DNA of 64,000 nucleotides from Tanypteryx hageni (GCA_028673005.1 CM054117.1:35480061-35544060), one strand, 5' to 3'; shown: positions 22,960 through 35,363, numbered from the stretch's first letter. Notes: a model not told the origin generated them from the sequence alone. A program made the numbers and translations.

Positions 22960-23924
22960 ATGAATAAATTAGCCCGACTAGCTTTGATCCTATGCACCAT
23001 CGTATTGATTTCTTCAGTTGCGGCGGATGGCACTCCAGCGCCAGATGGTAAAAAAAATACTATTTACATTACTCAAGAATATCACAGTATATCTGCCACC
23101 TGAATTTTTCTTCTTTAAATGAAAATGCGTTCGCGGTTTATTTATATTTATCATCTGTAAATAAAAACTCATTCACCGAATTGAGACATTCCTAACGTCA
23201 TGAAATCAAAATGCGGGATCTAAATCATTCGATAAAATTGTAAAATTTCTTATTACAGTATATTTTCCTCATAAAACCACATAGTTACCATCGATGTATT
23301 CATCTTCCAAATTTTTTTTACTTTAATATGACTTGCATTAAATCGTCTTATCAATGGCTCAAACATAAAAGAGTAAAATTTCTATGGCCTATGCCCCTTA
23401 TACGTATTACTCGCATCCTAATTGCCTCTGACGCTAACTTGTGAAATGGGAACTACTTTCAGTGGAGAAGGAAAAAGCGGCCAGTCGAAATGTCATAAAA
23501 TTCTATCCATATTTCTTATTTGAAATGTACTCTTAAAAAATCGTACCTGTTGTCGGCCGTATTAAGAAATTAGACGTTCATTCCATACTTAAAAAAACCT
23601 ACGCTATCTCCAGCACGAGAAGCACTTACATAAATTCCAATTCAAAAACGGTTCCATTTTAATATTCCAATCTCAACTAGCCGTGGAAAGTAACTGTGGT
23701 AGATTGCATTTTTTATGAAACCCTTTAAGTGGCTTGTTGATTGAAAGATCCTCCCTCTTGTTTTTATTGCAGATCCTCAAGTACCAGAAGAAAATTTCTT
23801 TAATTTCATTAATTTCTGTAGCTGCCAAGGAAAAACAGATTGGTGCAACAAATATTGCATATACATTGGTAAAACAAGCGGAGCTTGCTCAACAACGAAT
23901 CCTGATCTCTGTCTTTGCGCATGA
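22960..23924 (+). CDS. unit 3: secreted defensin-like peptide with seven cysteines (exons 22960-23047, 23773-23924)
   Basis: The precursor has 79 residues. The exon starting at 22938 (acceptor CAGCACAG) carries ATG 22960, K-L-A-R, a leucine/isoleucine-rich signal core and a D-G-T-P-A-P-D pro-start, and ends in phase 1 at GT 23048. The mature exon opens after TTGCAG with D-P-Q-V-P-E-E-N. Its cysteines run C-x-C-x6-C-x3-C-x9-C-x7-C-x-C. From the second cysteine on, this is the spacing of ancient invertebrate-type defensins (C-x6-C-x3-C-x9-C-x7-C-x-C). The extra first cysteine leaves an odd number, suggesting a free thiol, an alternative pairing or a disulfide-linked dimer. G-K-T-S-G-A-C matches the beta-strand entry of such defensins. 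AATAAA is at 24081. Promoter and first exon lie 3 kb upstream. An immune peptide secreted to haemolymph or an epithelium is the likely role. Confidence 0.88.
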
Positions 23925-24608
23925 AGAGCGCTTCTGAATAATGGGCACCTGGAAATCGAAACTCACTGACTCTTCAAGGGAAATAATTAGATAATGTAAA
24001 TTACAATGTTAATCGTCGATGTCATGTCATGAACTGAAATGCTGTATTTCATATTCGACGTGTGTAATATAAACGAATTTAATAAAGAGCAGACCTAATT
24101 GATCTATTATTTATATATGTACACATTTATTTATTAAGTATAAAGAACGAAAGACTTTGATTCTTTAATTAGATGAGCAGCTGAAGACATTTATGAGTTT
24201 TGGCGAAGGCGTTGAAAAGATTTAAACATTACTAATTTCGAGTATTGGAAGCGATAGAAAGAATGGATCTTCAGTATATCTACAGAAATTTATCTCGAGC
24301 AGAGGATTCGGAAAATATCACTGCGCAGCTGTCAACTATTTCGAAGAACTTGGTGCTTGGAACCGAGTCGCTGCAAAACTACTCTATGTAGCGTTTTTGT
24401 TCAAGTACTACGTATGGCGTCAAAATGATTATATCGCGGAATTCGTTATTGAGATCGGACTTCCTTTTTTAATTTCGAGATTTTCATGATCGAAATAGAG
24501 TCAATTACGATGTTGACGATAGTGCTCTTATTTCTGGGGTCTTGGAGAAAGTTTTTGTATGACGTCAAGTCACGATAGCTTATAGCAGAGGTCCGCAACG
24601 CGGCGACC

Positions 24609-24628
24609 GCGGGCGCCATGGCGCCCGC
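24609..24628. repeat. 20-bp perfect palindrome in the hAT 5' subterminus
   Basis: GCGGGCGCCATGGCGCCCGC equals its own reverse complement and lies 23 bases inside the left terminus. It is a plausible transposase-binding or cruciform site; function is inferred only from position. Confidence 0.9.
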
Positions 24629-25501
24629 AAGACATTTGTGTGTCGCCCGTCAGCCAAAAAGAGAACTCAAGTTAAACAATTACGGAAAACTCTCAGAAGA
24701 CCAATAAGTTGCGGAACAAGATGAAGAATAGAACTTTGTAACCAACATCTTAATCATACATCACACCGAGCCGAATCGTATGTCTTGTACAAAATAGCAT
24801 CGTCTAGGTCAGGACTTCTAAGCGAACAGAATGGGGGCATACATTGTTGGATAAAGACATTGTTGTCATTAACAGAGTTCTTTTCATAATGACTCCTCCG
24901 TTACCACTCTCTTGTTTATCCACGTCCCTTATCCTTCTTCCTACCCTTCCCTAGTATAAATACATCCTTCACAGCAGCGTTCGCGTACGAACTGTACGAA
25001 AAGATAGGGAATTCTCCGCCCTAGTTTATGCTAGGTGAAGGTGTCCTGTCGCCTTCAATCTCTATTACGGGTGCAAGGCTAACTGAGATCCTTGTTCTCA
25101 ACCCGTCGTGTACTATAGCTCCGTTAGCCGGTTCAGGCTATTTGGAGGTAGGCGCTCGATACGGGAAAACTATTTCCCTATGTCGCGTGAAACTCCCAAG
25201 TTTTTGTCAAAAGTCATTGGTTTCGGAGTTCTGTTCTCCGTCTTGTAGCATAACTTGGCTCGAGTTATTGTTGTGAGTCGTTGGTTTCGGAGTTCCGTTC
25301 TTCGCTTAGTATACAAAGTACAGGGTTTGGGAGATTTTTCTTCGTCTCTTACAATATCAGCCAGTGATAGCTCATTTCCCTCTTCATTGGTTAAACATGA
25401 ATCAATTTAAATTGACCAACAATTCACAATATTTCTGATATTTTCCCGATATTCAGTGTGTTGTGTTTATTAATTCATTTGTAGAAAATTTCATCCCCAT
25501 T

Positions 25502-27217
25502 ATGAGTAATAAGAGGCAAAGGACATATTACTTCAATGTTGATTGGGAAGAACAATTCTGTTTTATTGTTTTGAAAGGTGTGTTTGTTTATTGTGCAATG
25601 CTTGCGTCGCTTTTTCAAAGAAAAGTAATGTTGAAAGACATTTTAATACGGTCCACGGAAATTTCAATACTAGTTATTCTTTAAACTCTGAGATCAGGAA
25701 AAAGAAAATTTCTGATATGAAATCTATTTTAACTAAACAGCAGAGCATTTTTACCAGACCAGTGCAGCAATCAAAAAGAGCAACGATTGCATCACTTAAA
25801 ATTTCGCATTTGTTGGCCAAGAGGAAAAAGCCTTTTGAAGATGGCGAGATTGTAAAAGAAGCTATGTTAGCAATTGCTGACTCACTTTTCGAAGATTTTA
25901 AAAATAAAAATGAAATTACCTCAGCAATCGACACGACTCAGTTATCAGCAAGAACAGTTACAAGAAGAATTGAAGTTATTGCAACTAATATGGAGAAAGA
26001 GTTGGCAAATTATTTACAAAAATGTATTTTCTTCTCGCTGCAACTGGATGAGTCAACAGACATATCAGACACTCTCAATTGGCTATGGTTGTGAAGATGG
26101 TGTTTAATGATTTTTCAGGAAAGGTAGAATTTCTTAAAATTCTTCCATTAAAGGAACGAACAAGAGGTGAAGACATTTTTTTCACTTTTTAAAAAACATG
26201 TCCAAGAAAGTAATATACCATTTATGAAGTTGACCGCAATTACTACAGATGGTGCACCTTTGATGACAGGTTGTAAAAATGGATTTATTGCGCTATGTAA
26301 AGAAGTCCCTCTCTTTACAAAATTTATTTCATATCACTGCATTATACACCAAGAAATGTTATGCGCAAAAGTTCTTCATTTTCAACATGTCATGAAAACA
26401 GTAACAAAAATAATAAATTCCATAAGAGCCCTACCAATGCAACACCGATTGTTTAAACTGCTTTTACAAGGTGAAGATGCCGAATTCGATGATCTCCTTT
26501 TACATACCGAAGTTAGATGGCTCAGCAGAGGCAAAATACTTGTGAGGTTTATAAATCTCATAAAGGAGGTAAAGGAATTTCTCACGTCAAGAAATGAATA
26601 TTATGCACAGTTGGATGACAATGCTTGGTTGATGAATTTCGGATTTCTTGTTGATATAACTATAAAATTGAACGAACTGAATATGGAGATGCAAGGGAAA
26701 AATCAACACATTGCAAAAATGATGTGCAGTAGATGCATTCAAATGTAAATTGGCATTGTGGAAGTCTCACCTATAGAGAAATTCATTATCACATTTCCCG
26801 AATTTAAAATATATTATTGAGAGTCTGACTGATGAAAATGTTTCCACTGAACCATTTTCACAACACATTGAAACTCTCCTGAAGGAATTTAATTTTAGGT
26901 TTCGTCAGTTTTCTGAAGTAGAACCCATAATAACCTTCTTTGCTAATCCGTTCAATTTTATGGACAATGATATGTCTGTTAATATTGGAACTTACTTTAA
27001 TATTGTTAACACTGAGGACGTAGAAATGGAAATAATAAATATGCAGAATGATATTATTTTAAGGTCACATAAAAATGATGAAAACTTTTGGAATTTAGTT
27101 GACGAAAATCGCTATCCGTTATTAAGAAAATGTGCCCTAAAAATATATTCTTATTGTGCTTCAACATACACTTGCGAGTCCATTTTTTCAAGCATGAAAC
27201 ACTTGAAATCCAAGTAG
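25502..27217 (+). pseudogene. hAT transposase (ZBED5/GTF2IRD2-like), broken by frameshifts and stops
   Basis: ATG 25502 begins an M-S-N-K-R-Q-R start. The frame then shifts near 25575 into a BED-type zinc finger (C-x2-C ... H-x4-H, near 25590-25660). An open segment to 26094 includes L-D-E-S-T-D-I-S-D, which carries the first catalytic aspartate of this hAT group. Frame changes and a stop near 26090-26190 lead into 26200-26748, which has T-T-D-G-A-P-L-M, H-C-I-I-H-Q-E and a V-R-W-L-S-R-G motif, the usual RNase H-like fold of the family. The last part, 26960-27217, contains Y-P-L-L-R and S-T-Y-T-C-E-S-I-F-S-S-M, the hATC dimerisation region. In intact elements this enzyme excises and reinserts the transposon. 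This copy cannot. Confidence 0.88.
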
Positions 27218-27847
27218 CGATCGAAACTCACCGATTACAATTTAGACAACTGCCTAAGATCAGGTATCTCGAGTTATGTGTCAAATTACGGCAAGTTGGC
27301 TGAAGATATGCAGTCCCAAGTTTCACATTGATTTATTTTTCATGTTTTCATAATAAATTCTTTAATATTTTTCATGTTTTCATAATAAATTCTTTAATAT
27401 TTTTTCTCTTATATATACAAAAATATCATTTTAATAAATATTGGTACACATCTACTACTGTTACTTCACTTAACGCCCACAATAATTAAAGTTGAGCCCT
27501 CATAGATAAAGAGGTTGCCGACCACTGATACAGAGAGATATCAACTGTTCTTGCTTATGCGCCCTTCACGTCCTCAGTAATATAAATTGCGCCCTCGTAG
27601 GTGAAAAGGTTGCCGACCCCTGGCTTATAGTTTCAGTCAATGGTCTATTTTTTGATCAGTGAATAGTATTTAATTGAGCTAAATAAAAAAGATGCAGTCA
27701 TTTTCATATGCAAACTGTGTTTGCCAGTTTGTTCCTTTTTGGTGATTTATTTATACCACTGCAAATGAATTATTTCTATTAGTACTACAGAAGGCTATTA
27801 AATTTGTACTTTTTACTAGTACCTACTAAAATGAATGTTATAGCCTA

Positions 27848-28699
27848 CTAACGTAAGTGCACGGCATTGCCGGGGTAAATTCAACACTTCATGCGTGTAA
27901 AACTGGATAACTTCATTCTTATGATTTCCTATAAATCACCTATCTTTGGTGTCTCCCAATCTTCTCCAGTTCTTCCAAGCCCCGTCCTTCCTTCTCGCCA
28001 GAAATGGAGAATTTCCACTAATATGAAAATTTTGCGTTTTCTTAAGCGAAATGAGAAAAAATAAAAACCCGTTATTTCTTTTCCATATGTATTATATGGT
28101 CCGTCAGGTACCGATAAAAATTATATTCAGAGCTATAAATTTGAGAATTTTTAACACGCAAGTCCCGTAAGCGGCTTGAACCCTAGTACTTCAGAGAAAA
28201 ATGACCCGTTGCTCTTTGGTCTGAAAACACTAACAAAACGGAAATTTTGGCGTATTCGGTGGCAGCTGCGAGCAACAGATATTTAAAGACTCAAAAATTG
28301 TCAAATTTTCGCGTTCTAAACAAATTTTCGTATGGATTTCATGTTTTTTTTTCGAAAATCGACGTTATAAAAATAATAATGTATTCCTTCGGGTGTTTTT
28401 TGGTTCTAGCTCTTGAAATTGAAATTGGGACTTTTGGATTGAAAACAAACTCCCTCGATATTCCATTGGATGAAAATAGACCCCATGATAAATATTTGGT
28501 GGCGCTGGCTATCGCCGAGTTTGAGAAAATACGACTCTAATGGAAAAACTTAAAGTTCCTGGAATCGAACTCGCGGCCTTGGAATCGTATGAAAACATAG
28601 CCTTCCTCTGTGTGAAAGTGGATCGCATGTAAAGATCGGTATCCGAATTGATAGAGGACATACAGACTAACATACAGATACTCTTTTTTATATAGTAGA
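27848..28699 (-). mobile_element. complete non-autonomous Helitron
   Basis: On the minus strand it starts TCTACTATATAAAAAAGAG at 28699, with A before it. It ends with hairpin CGGCAATGCCG (27862-27872), a short spacer and TTAG (27848-27851, normally CTAG), followed by T. This matches the Helitron rules of 5' TC, 3' hairpin plus CTRR and insertion between A and T. Inside, at 28561, is the GGAATCGAAC module shared with other repeats of the window. It carries no coding sequence. Confidence 0.75.
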
Positions 28700-31083
28700 T
28701 AACCGCTGCATTTGCAATTTTTTTTTATCTAAAATACGATTTCAAAAGATTTAAGTTTCCTTTGGTATGGCTTTGAATGAAGCCAAGTGTTTATGTGCCA
28801 AAGAATGTATACCTCGTGCGCTCTAAGGTGGCAGGCGGAGACACGTGAGAGGAGAACGGAATGAATGGGAAGGAGAAGCTTTAAAGGGGAGCTGACGTCA
28901 GAGCACCTGCGTAGTAGACAAATTTTGGTTCGGACGAGTCCATCAGCCTTAGTGTACCTCCCTCCCTTTCCTTCTTTCCCTCCAGATACTAAGATCGCGC
29001 AGTCAATGCTCACACCTAAACACCACCTCCCCTAAAATCGGTCCCGCCTCGAGGATGGACTACTACATTACTATCGTAAAGGTGCCTACAGCGCACTGCC
29101 AAAATATAGCGTTTTAGATATACCAGCCACAAGTCAAATTGACAAGGACAGACCATATTGAGGTTTTGTTGCAATTTAATATGACAGACCCGTTTTTATA
29201 CGGAAAACTAATTACCATAATTTTCCAAAGAATGCCCAGCGCATAAAAAATTGCAAATTCGATCGAAAACCGTCAGATATTAAAACGACATTATAATAAA
29301 CGAAGAATATCATCCTTTGCATGGATAAGTGAAGTACAAATGCTCCTCGTCCTTTACTTTCAGAGGCGAATGGATATAAGAAAAATCTTCGCATTCAAAA
29401 CACTTTCCCTTGATTCACCAGGGAATTACTGAGCTCGTCTTATGGCTGAAAAAAATTCAAGCATAAGCACTTAAAATAAGTACTTTTCAATATTTTTAAT
29501 CTTAAATGTTTATTCTTGAATTAATTTCCCTCGAGTTGAAAATCACCAAAACATTGTTAAATGTTTTGCAATACGGTATTTACTCGAATAAAAGACGAGT
29601 TTTTTTTTCAAATTTCATCTTGCAAAGATTAAGGGCCGTCTTAAATTCCAGTAAGAAGTAGGGTTACGAGTTACATCTATGTTTTTTAAACAAATGAAAT
29701 AGAAGATAAAATAATTGTGTCTACTGAAATTTTCTTTGCAAACTCATGATCTGGATTTAAATTAATACAGCACTATTTTCTAAACATTTTAAAAATAGTT
29801 ATTATTTCTCAAACAAATATTTCGAACCATATCGATCGGTCGAATTATACACCTCATACGTACAAATGACTTGTTCTTTAAAGAATCAGCGAACTATTAA
29901 ATTTTATTTTTGAACGATGACAATCAGTGAATAATTAGTTAGCGAACGATTCGCAAAAGTGAACTAAACCACCATTCTCTAGTTGCTTATAGCATTTCGA
30001 AGATGTAAAAACAAATGACGGCGTAAATCACCGGGATTCACTCATTCAACAGTTTTAAGCCATAAATATTTTAATTATAATTTTGTCTTATATTCCTTTA
30101 AAATACGTCACCCTCAACTTTGAAATGGCTAATCAGGTATAAATAAGAGGTACAAAGTAAAGGGAATGATATGAAAAGGAATAGCCTCACTTCCCAACAT
30201 ATTTTCAGCTATTACTAAGGCCCCGGGAATTATGAGACTCCCAGTGGTTGCGTGAGCCTTATTTTCCTTTGCTGTAAGTAGAACTAATTCATATGAAGCT
30301 TTTAATACTCTCATTGAAACTTGTGCCAACAATGTTACCCTACCTACACATTGAGCTAGGCTTGCAGCTTTTCGCTTAAAATAATCTATTTTTCAAATCT
30401 GCATGATTATGTAGCATATGATGCTGCAGAATAGAAAATTTCATACTGCTGTTTGTAAGTGTAATGTTATAAATAACACATACTAACAAAGGAGGCGTGT
30501 ATTGATTTGACACAAATCCAAATTGAATGTGAGATTCGTCATAAACCCTACATTTAGTTTTAAAAGTCCCTTTATTCCTTAATTCTCGACTCTTGTGGAA
30601 GTACCAGACACAGAGGAAATCTCATTGTCTTCCCGTTTAGTTACATTGACACTGCCTGCATTGGGCCTATCAAACTCGGAACATTTAGCACTATCTGTAT
30701 TAATAGGCTCAGTATGTTTCCTTTTTAAAACAAACATACATTTTGGGGCACTATATATCAGTGAAATTATTATATTTATTGAACAACTAGGATTTTGTTC
30801 AAGTCGATGAAGTTGAATCAGGAAGTTACATGCGACGACGTCCAAAGCAAGTTGACGTCTCAACAGTGGCGCTACCAGCGTCTAAATTCAAAAGCAATCT
30901 AGCCATAATCAGTGGCCGGCAAGCTATGACCCGCGGGTCACTGAGTGACCCGCCATAACGATTTGAGTGGCCTACAAAGGTAAACATGTTAAGAAGGGTT
31001 TATGCTTTGAGAATAAAAGAGTAATTCGATTAGTAAATATATTTTATGTAAACATCCAGGATTGATTTTTCTTTTCATTTATA
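28700..31083. other. intergenic DNA between units 3 and 4
   Basis: No complete gene is recognised. Bases 28.80-29.05 kb are comparatively GC-rich and repeat-like. CAGTGGCCGGCAAGCTATGA near 30910 looks like a hAT terminus without a found partner. A 94-codon minus-strand frame (30579-30863) begins with a basic and cysteine-containing stretch but has no motif I can name. Confidence 0.4.
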
Positions 31084-31256
31084 GTATTCAATCAACCCAT
31101 TGCATTTTCCAAAAGCCGTTAATAGACCCACCATCATAAAAGGTTCCAGACCACCAGATAATATGTTGTGGGAATCAATGAACAAAACTCAGAGTGATAA
31201 AGATAGAAAGAGTAAGAACAGTAGTGAAAAGAGTACAGAGAGTGATGATGACTGAT
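31084..31256 (+). CDS. possible terminal exon or retro-fragment, function unknown
   Basis: A polypyrimidine-AG acceptor (TTTTCTTTTCATTTATAG) is followed at once by an open frame of about 57 codons ending at TGA 31254-31256. It encodes a proline-rich start (F-P-K-A-V-N-R-P) and then a strongly charged Lys/Ser/Glu tail ending E-S-D-D-D. The composition looks like a real protein C-terminus and not like transposase. I cannot name the family and found no upstream exon. It could be the last exon of a host gene, a captured fragment in a mobile element, or chance. Confidence 0.3.
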
Positions 31257-31580
31257 ATAATACAAAAAGCTATGATATTAAAGTAAACAATAAGTCCAAA
31301 CCAGAACTAATGCAGGCTGGTTTCCCAAAGTTGACGTACCTAATTGATTACTTATATTGACAAGAAATGTTTCAGTATGTGTTGATCATTCCAAGGAATT
31401 CTCATACCATAAATACCATTTGCAATTCATAGCTTATCAATGCTAGGGAAATTTGGAAAACAAGTTAATAGAGAATTATCAGGTTTAAAATACTAAAATC
31501 AATCTCAAAATCTCTTTTTGACATTATATTTTGCATGTATATTTTTAACTAAACGAATTTAATAAATGTTAGTTTATACG

Positions 31581-32590
31581 CTAACATGTATGTATCAACT
31601 GTTCATTGCTGAAGGATAGTCGAGCGGAAAATAAAACAAGATTGGAATATCGGAGTACACAGTTTCCAAATGCATGCGTTCTTTGAGATTTCACAATGTC
31701 CTCAATATTTTTTGTAATTGCAATCGGTCGATCAATATTAGCAAACCTCCACAATGCATACCAAATTTCTTCAAAGCACGTCCAGCGGTTCCCGAGTTGA
31801 AACAGGATCACTGTAAACTACATGTAGGTATTCATATAAAATGGTCGTAATTATTGTCCGATTTTAACCAAAACTGGAATTGGATGACCAATTTTAGCAA
31901 AACTTTCCAATACCAAATTTCATCAAAATACGTCAAGCGGTTTCCGAGTTTTAACATGCCTACGAACGGGCAGAAACTACCACCCCTATATGCGTTCACT
32001 TCGTGCAAAGAACGCATAATAACCCATTTGTTCACTCGCCTATGCTCAATCCGAGTTCGGTAATAATAGTCTCTATGGCAGTGATCCGATAAAATGCGAT
32101 TAAAAACCCAAAAACGCTGTTTTAGTATAAATTCAAGAAAATACGGTCAATTATCAAAATTCGGTGATTAGTAGAATTTAAATTCATTTCCCCTTATAAC
32201 AGTACAAACCTCGCTCCGATATCACAATTTTAACACTATTTAAAGTATTAAAGAAAACATCTCTGTACGATGATTTGAGACTCCTATGTAAAACACATAG
32301 GGAAAAAACTTTCCTGGAATCGAACCCGGGACTTCAATCTACACCAAATAAAATATAGCCCTGAGGTGGGCTTTTCGCTGCACGAGCTTCATACAAAGTT
32401 TCATGAAAATTAGTCCATTGATGCAAAATTTGTTTGTGGGGGGCACACACATACCCAGGGTCCACAGACGATATGTCCACTTCTATATGTACATATAGGT
32501 AGTGGACATATCATCCTAGAAGCCATTCACAGATATACACAGACACGACCATTTCATAAGGCTATGTTTCCTTTGGAAACCGGCCTAAAA
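31581..32590 (-). repeat. dispersed repeat R, long minus-strand copy
   Basis: Read on the minus strand it starts with a TTTCCAAAGGAAACATAGCC run (near 32580). It then has a TTTTCATGAAA.TTTG.ATGA segment, the T-arm-like GGTTCGATTCC (32316-32326), a CATAGGAGTCTCAAATC run, and CGGA..GTTGCCATAGAGAC. It shares this order with copies at 34.96, 55.46, 58.18 and 63.86 kb. Beyond 32.06 kb it continues with two copies of an AATTT(C/G)..CAAAATACGTC.AGCGGTT.CCGAG run, a motif common in insect mobile elements. No coding region is present. Confidence 0.65.
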
Positions 32591-32749
32591 ATGGAACCCA
32601 ATAAAAATTCATGATAGTATATTTTAAAAAAACTACATGTAAAATGTATGAAAATTTGGATAAATTAATCATTCAGACATCGGTTATATAAATAATTTTT
32701 TGCCCTGAAGTTGAAGAGTAAGAAGAAGAAGAATACGACGAGAGACTAC

Positions 32750-32960
32750 CCTGCACAGTGGATTTAAGATTTCCCATGTAAATGAAATGGGAAGGACAGT
32801 TCCTGGAATCGAACCCAGGACTATCAATCTTCGCAACAAAAACTATTCGCGGGAGCTCGACCCCCGTAGCAAGAGATTTCAACCGAGTGTCATGAAAATC
32901 GTTCCCAGACAAAACGAAGATACTATAAGCCTATTTTCATTCTGTAAATAGGCCAACAGT
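32750..32960 (-). repeat. dispersed repeat R, second minus-strand copy
   Basis: It contains GGAATCGAACC at 32805-32815, the CCCATGTAAATG... block after it and the TTTCATGACACT run before it, in the same order as the copy at 34.96 kb, with which it is most similar. It ends near AATAGGC at 32948. Confidence 0.65.
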
Positions 32961-33490
32961 AAATGGGGTTAGATTATTTGTCTGATTTTGCTAAATAAGT
33001 TGATATGTGATACGCTTGCTAGGGTTGCTATGATTAAATCAAATGTTCGTAGCGATGCTTGCCCTGCCAAGGGTAATTTTAATTGCGATCAAAATTAACC
33101 CAATGGCTTCTAGTGTCATATTTTGTAAAAACTATTTCTTGTAGATAATGACAGAGATACCAGCGCTACCAACAGTAATTTTAATCACGTATCGTTATTT
33201 TGATATTCACAAAAACAAATAACATTTTTGTTTACTTCTTTTTTATTAATGAGAGATTGTTTCCAAGTGTTATTCACTGTGAAAATTATTCCGAGTTAAG
33301 AAAGTATTCACGGGTGTAATTGCCGAAAAATATTCTAGAGGACGCTGATATCGAGAGCAACTAGTACGCAATATTGCAATCGTGTTCATTACTCTGTATG
33401 GAGAGACACGTAAATTTCTTTTTTGAATTGTATTTTATCATAATATTATTTCATGCATACCCGTAATTTGTGATGGGAATTTACGCAAGT
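32961..33490 (+). other. intergenic DNA ending in a decayed Helitron terminus
   Basis: Near the right edge ATACCCGTAATTTGTGATGGG (33457-33477) forms a weak hairpin and is followed by TTACG and CAAG, a mutated CTAG, then T. It matches the Helitron 3' termini elsewhere. The duplicated promoter block of unit 4 begins immediately after it. Otherwise nothing is recognised. Confidence 0.5.
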
Positions 33491-34830
33491 ATAATAATAA
33501 TTATCAAATGAATTACATATCTTTCCTCTATATTACTAATCGTTTTCACATTCGACCGTATACTGAATGAGTTTTCAAACTACTCCATCATAATCATTCG
33601 GTTTTAAAATTACTGGTTCTTTGATATCCGGATATGTAGTTATACATTATTTTTTACGGAATTTTTCTCAGATTAATACTTACGATCCGGTTATTTCCGC
33701 ACGTCCCCTCCCCCCTCCCCCCCCACACACACCTCGTTAGAGAGCTTCTACCGAAATAATGACTATAACTCGAAAGGTTTTTCCTCTTCATCTGACCAAA
33801 CATTTCCCAATCTGCCAGAAAAATTACGTCTAAACCATTGCTCCATAAATTAACCTCGTCTCTAATATTTATAATGCTTTTAAATTTAATAACGCATTTC
33901 TTAAATTCGAGTTCAATATTGCCACAGATCATTATCTTGTCAGTTACGTTATTTCCTTCTCTTCCTCGCTCTCAAGGTATTACTGACGCGCTGTTCCTTA
34001 TCAGAGATACTTAAATGTAATTAAACACGTTTAAATAATATATAATGATAATAAATACTACATACATTCAAAAATATTACTTAGGTTCCTCAACGAAAAC
34101 AAGATAAATATTAATAATTCCCACAAAATAAGTCATTATGGCTCCGTTTAATACATCCACGACTTTTCACCTTCTTTTGTTCGAGGACGATAAATTCGAT
34201 AACCGAAATAACCCCTCACCCCACAGGACATAAAACTTACGCCAATTTCATAAAGCTTATATCGTCGCCGTCCTTTGGCTTCTGAATTGTGACTCTTTCC
34301 AGGAAAACCAACGCTCGAATAAAGAGTGCATTCAAATTTTGTGCAATAAAATACCTCAAAAAGTGAATTGTTTACGACGACGGGGCAAGGTTCCCGTTTC
34401 CCCTCCGGCGATATTGCAGCTCCTGTGCGTCAGGTGAACCTATAAATATGAGAGGAATTCGGTTACGGTATAGTCGTATAGCGAGTCAGCTCCACTAATC
34501 AGACATTTTTTGGTGAGTAGCGTCAGCATAAGAATATTCATTATAACCTTATAGAAATTAATACTGCAGGAACTGACTAGTGTAAATTAGTGATAAAAAC
34601 AAGCAATGCAGTTCACTGTCACAGAAATATTGCTACATTTCGGAGAAGCACTCGCACCGACATTGATTCCCAACAAATTCCCTCCCACTTCACATCTCTT
34701 CTCTAATCGATCAATTCTTACAGTTACTTGCAACACCAAGCTTGCTGTTTCTTCTCCGCGCATTCCTCCTAAAGCGAAAAAAATACCTACTTTAAAAGTC
34801 GTCAGAATTGTGTGCAAATTTTATATGCAT
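33491..34830 (+). repeat. duplicated promoter block, copy 2 (unit 4)
   Basis: Nearly base-for-base copy of 18921-20245. The two copies lie about 14.57 kb apart, which is the period of the unit 3 to unit 4 duplication. The C-rich tract is interrupted here (about 33710-33725). High similarity over the whole block implies recent duplication or gene conversion, in contrast to the more diverged coding exons. Confidence 0.92.
34368..34512 (+). promoter_or_regulatory. unit 4 core promoter and non-coding first exon
   Basis: TATAAATA lies at 34441-34448, the exon ends at 34512 before GTGAGT, and the forkhead-type TTGTTTAC is at 34368-34375. The sequence is almost identical to the unit 3 promoter, so the two genes probably respond alike. 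Confidence 0.72.
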
Positions 34831-34954
34831 ATACGCACTCACAAACTCACGCCCACACACACATATAGAAATACATAAAGTGATAAAATAGAAGAGTATG
34901 ACCCCATATATTGTGGTCTTATAGCCTGTCATAAGTCTTTGCTATTTTTTAGCC

Positions 34955-35345
34955 TACTTTCCAGAATGGAAATAGGCTTATATTTTCTTCGTTGTGTGTG
35001 CCTGTTTGTCTGCTCGTCTGTCTGTCCCCCTATTAACTTTTGCACCAATTTTCATGACACTTGGTGAAAATCTCTTGCTACCGTCCGAGCTCCTGAGGAT
35101 AGTTTTTGTTGCGAAGATTGAAAGTCCCGGGTTCGATTCCAGGAACTATCCTTCCCATGGGAAATCTGAAATCCATCGTGCAGGGCAAGTTTTTCTTGCA
35201 AATTAAAATAAATTGGAATTGTAATATCGGAGCGGAATTTGTAATATTCTCTGCGGAAAGGAGGAGATGCAGATTCTAATTTTTATCGTATAATTTTTCT
35301 TATCGATCGTAATTTCTTTTAATTTAGTGCAAATACTGGAGGTTT
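34955..35345 (+). repeat. dispersed repeat R, copy in unit 4 intron 1
   Basis: Starts in TTTCCAGAATGGAAATAGGC and contains TTTTGCACCAATTTTCATGACACTT. GGTTCGATTCC lies at 35130-35140, followed by CCATGGGAAATCTGAAATCC and the GTAATATCGGAGCG segment. It ends just before the Helitron at 35364. Confidence 0.68.
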
Positions 35346-35363
35346 TGCAGTTTTGATCACTCA

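Larger units (their letters stand above)
24586..27622 (+). mobile_element. complete hAT transposon with 8-bp target-site duplication
   Basis: GCTTATAG occurs exactly at 24578-24585 and 27623-27630. The termini CAGAGGTCCGCAAC and, in reverse complement, CAGGGGTCGGCAAC match at 12 of 14 bases. The interior carries a broken transposase on the + strand. The last 130 bases contain the 3' terminal motif GGTTGCCGACC twice (near 27512 and 27608), indicating an internal duplication or nested insertion of the 3' end. The element inserted 0.5 kb downstream of unit 3. Confidence 0.93.

Noticed and set aside
19086..33932. Minus-strand frames of 75 and 92 codons upstream of units 3 and 4
   Set aside because: The frame changes length at the poly-C tract and is interrupted in the unit 6 copy, so there is no sign of coding constraint.
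20035..34878. Open frame of 62 codons (20035-20223) repeated as 90 codons at 34606-34878
   Set aside because: It is preserved only because the 1.33-kb block was recently duplicated. The diverged third copy near 62.28 kb does not keep the frame, and the position is inside intron 1.
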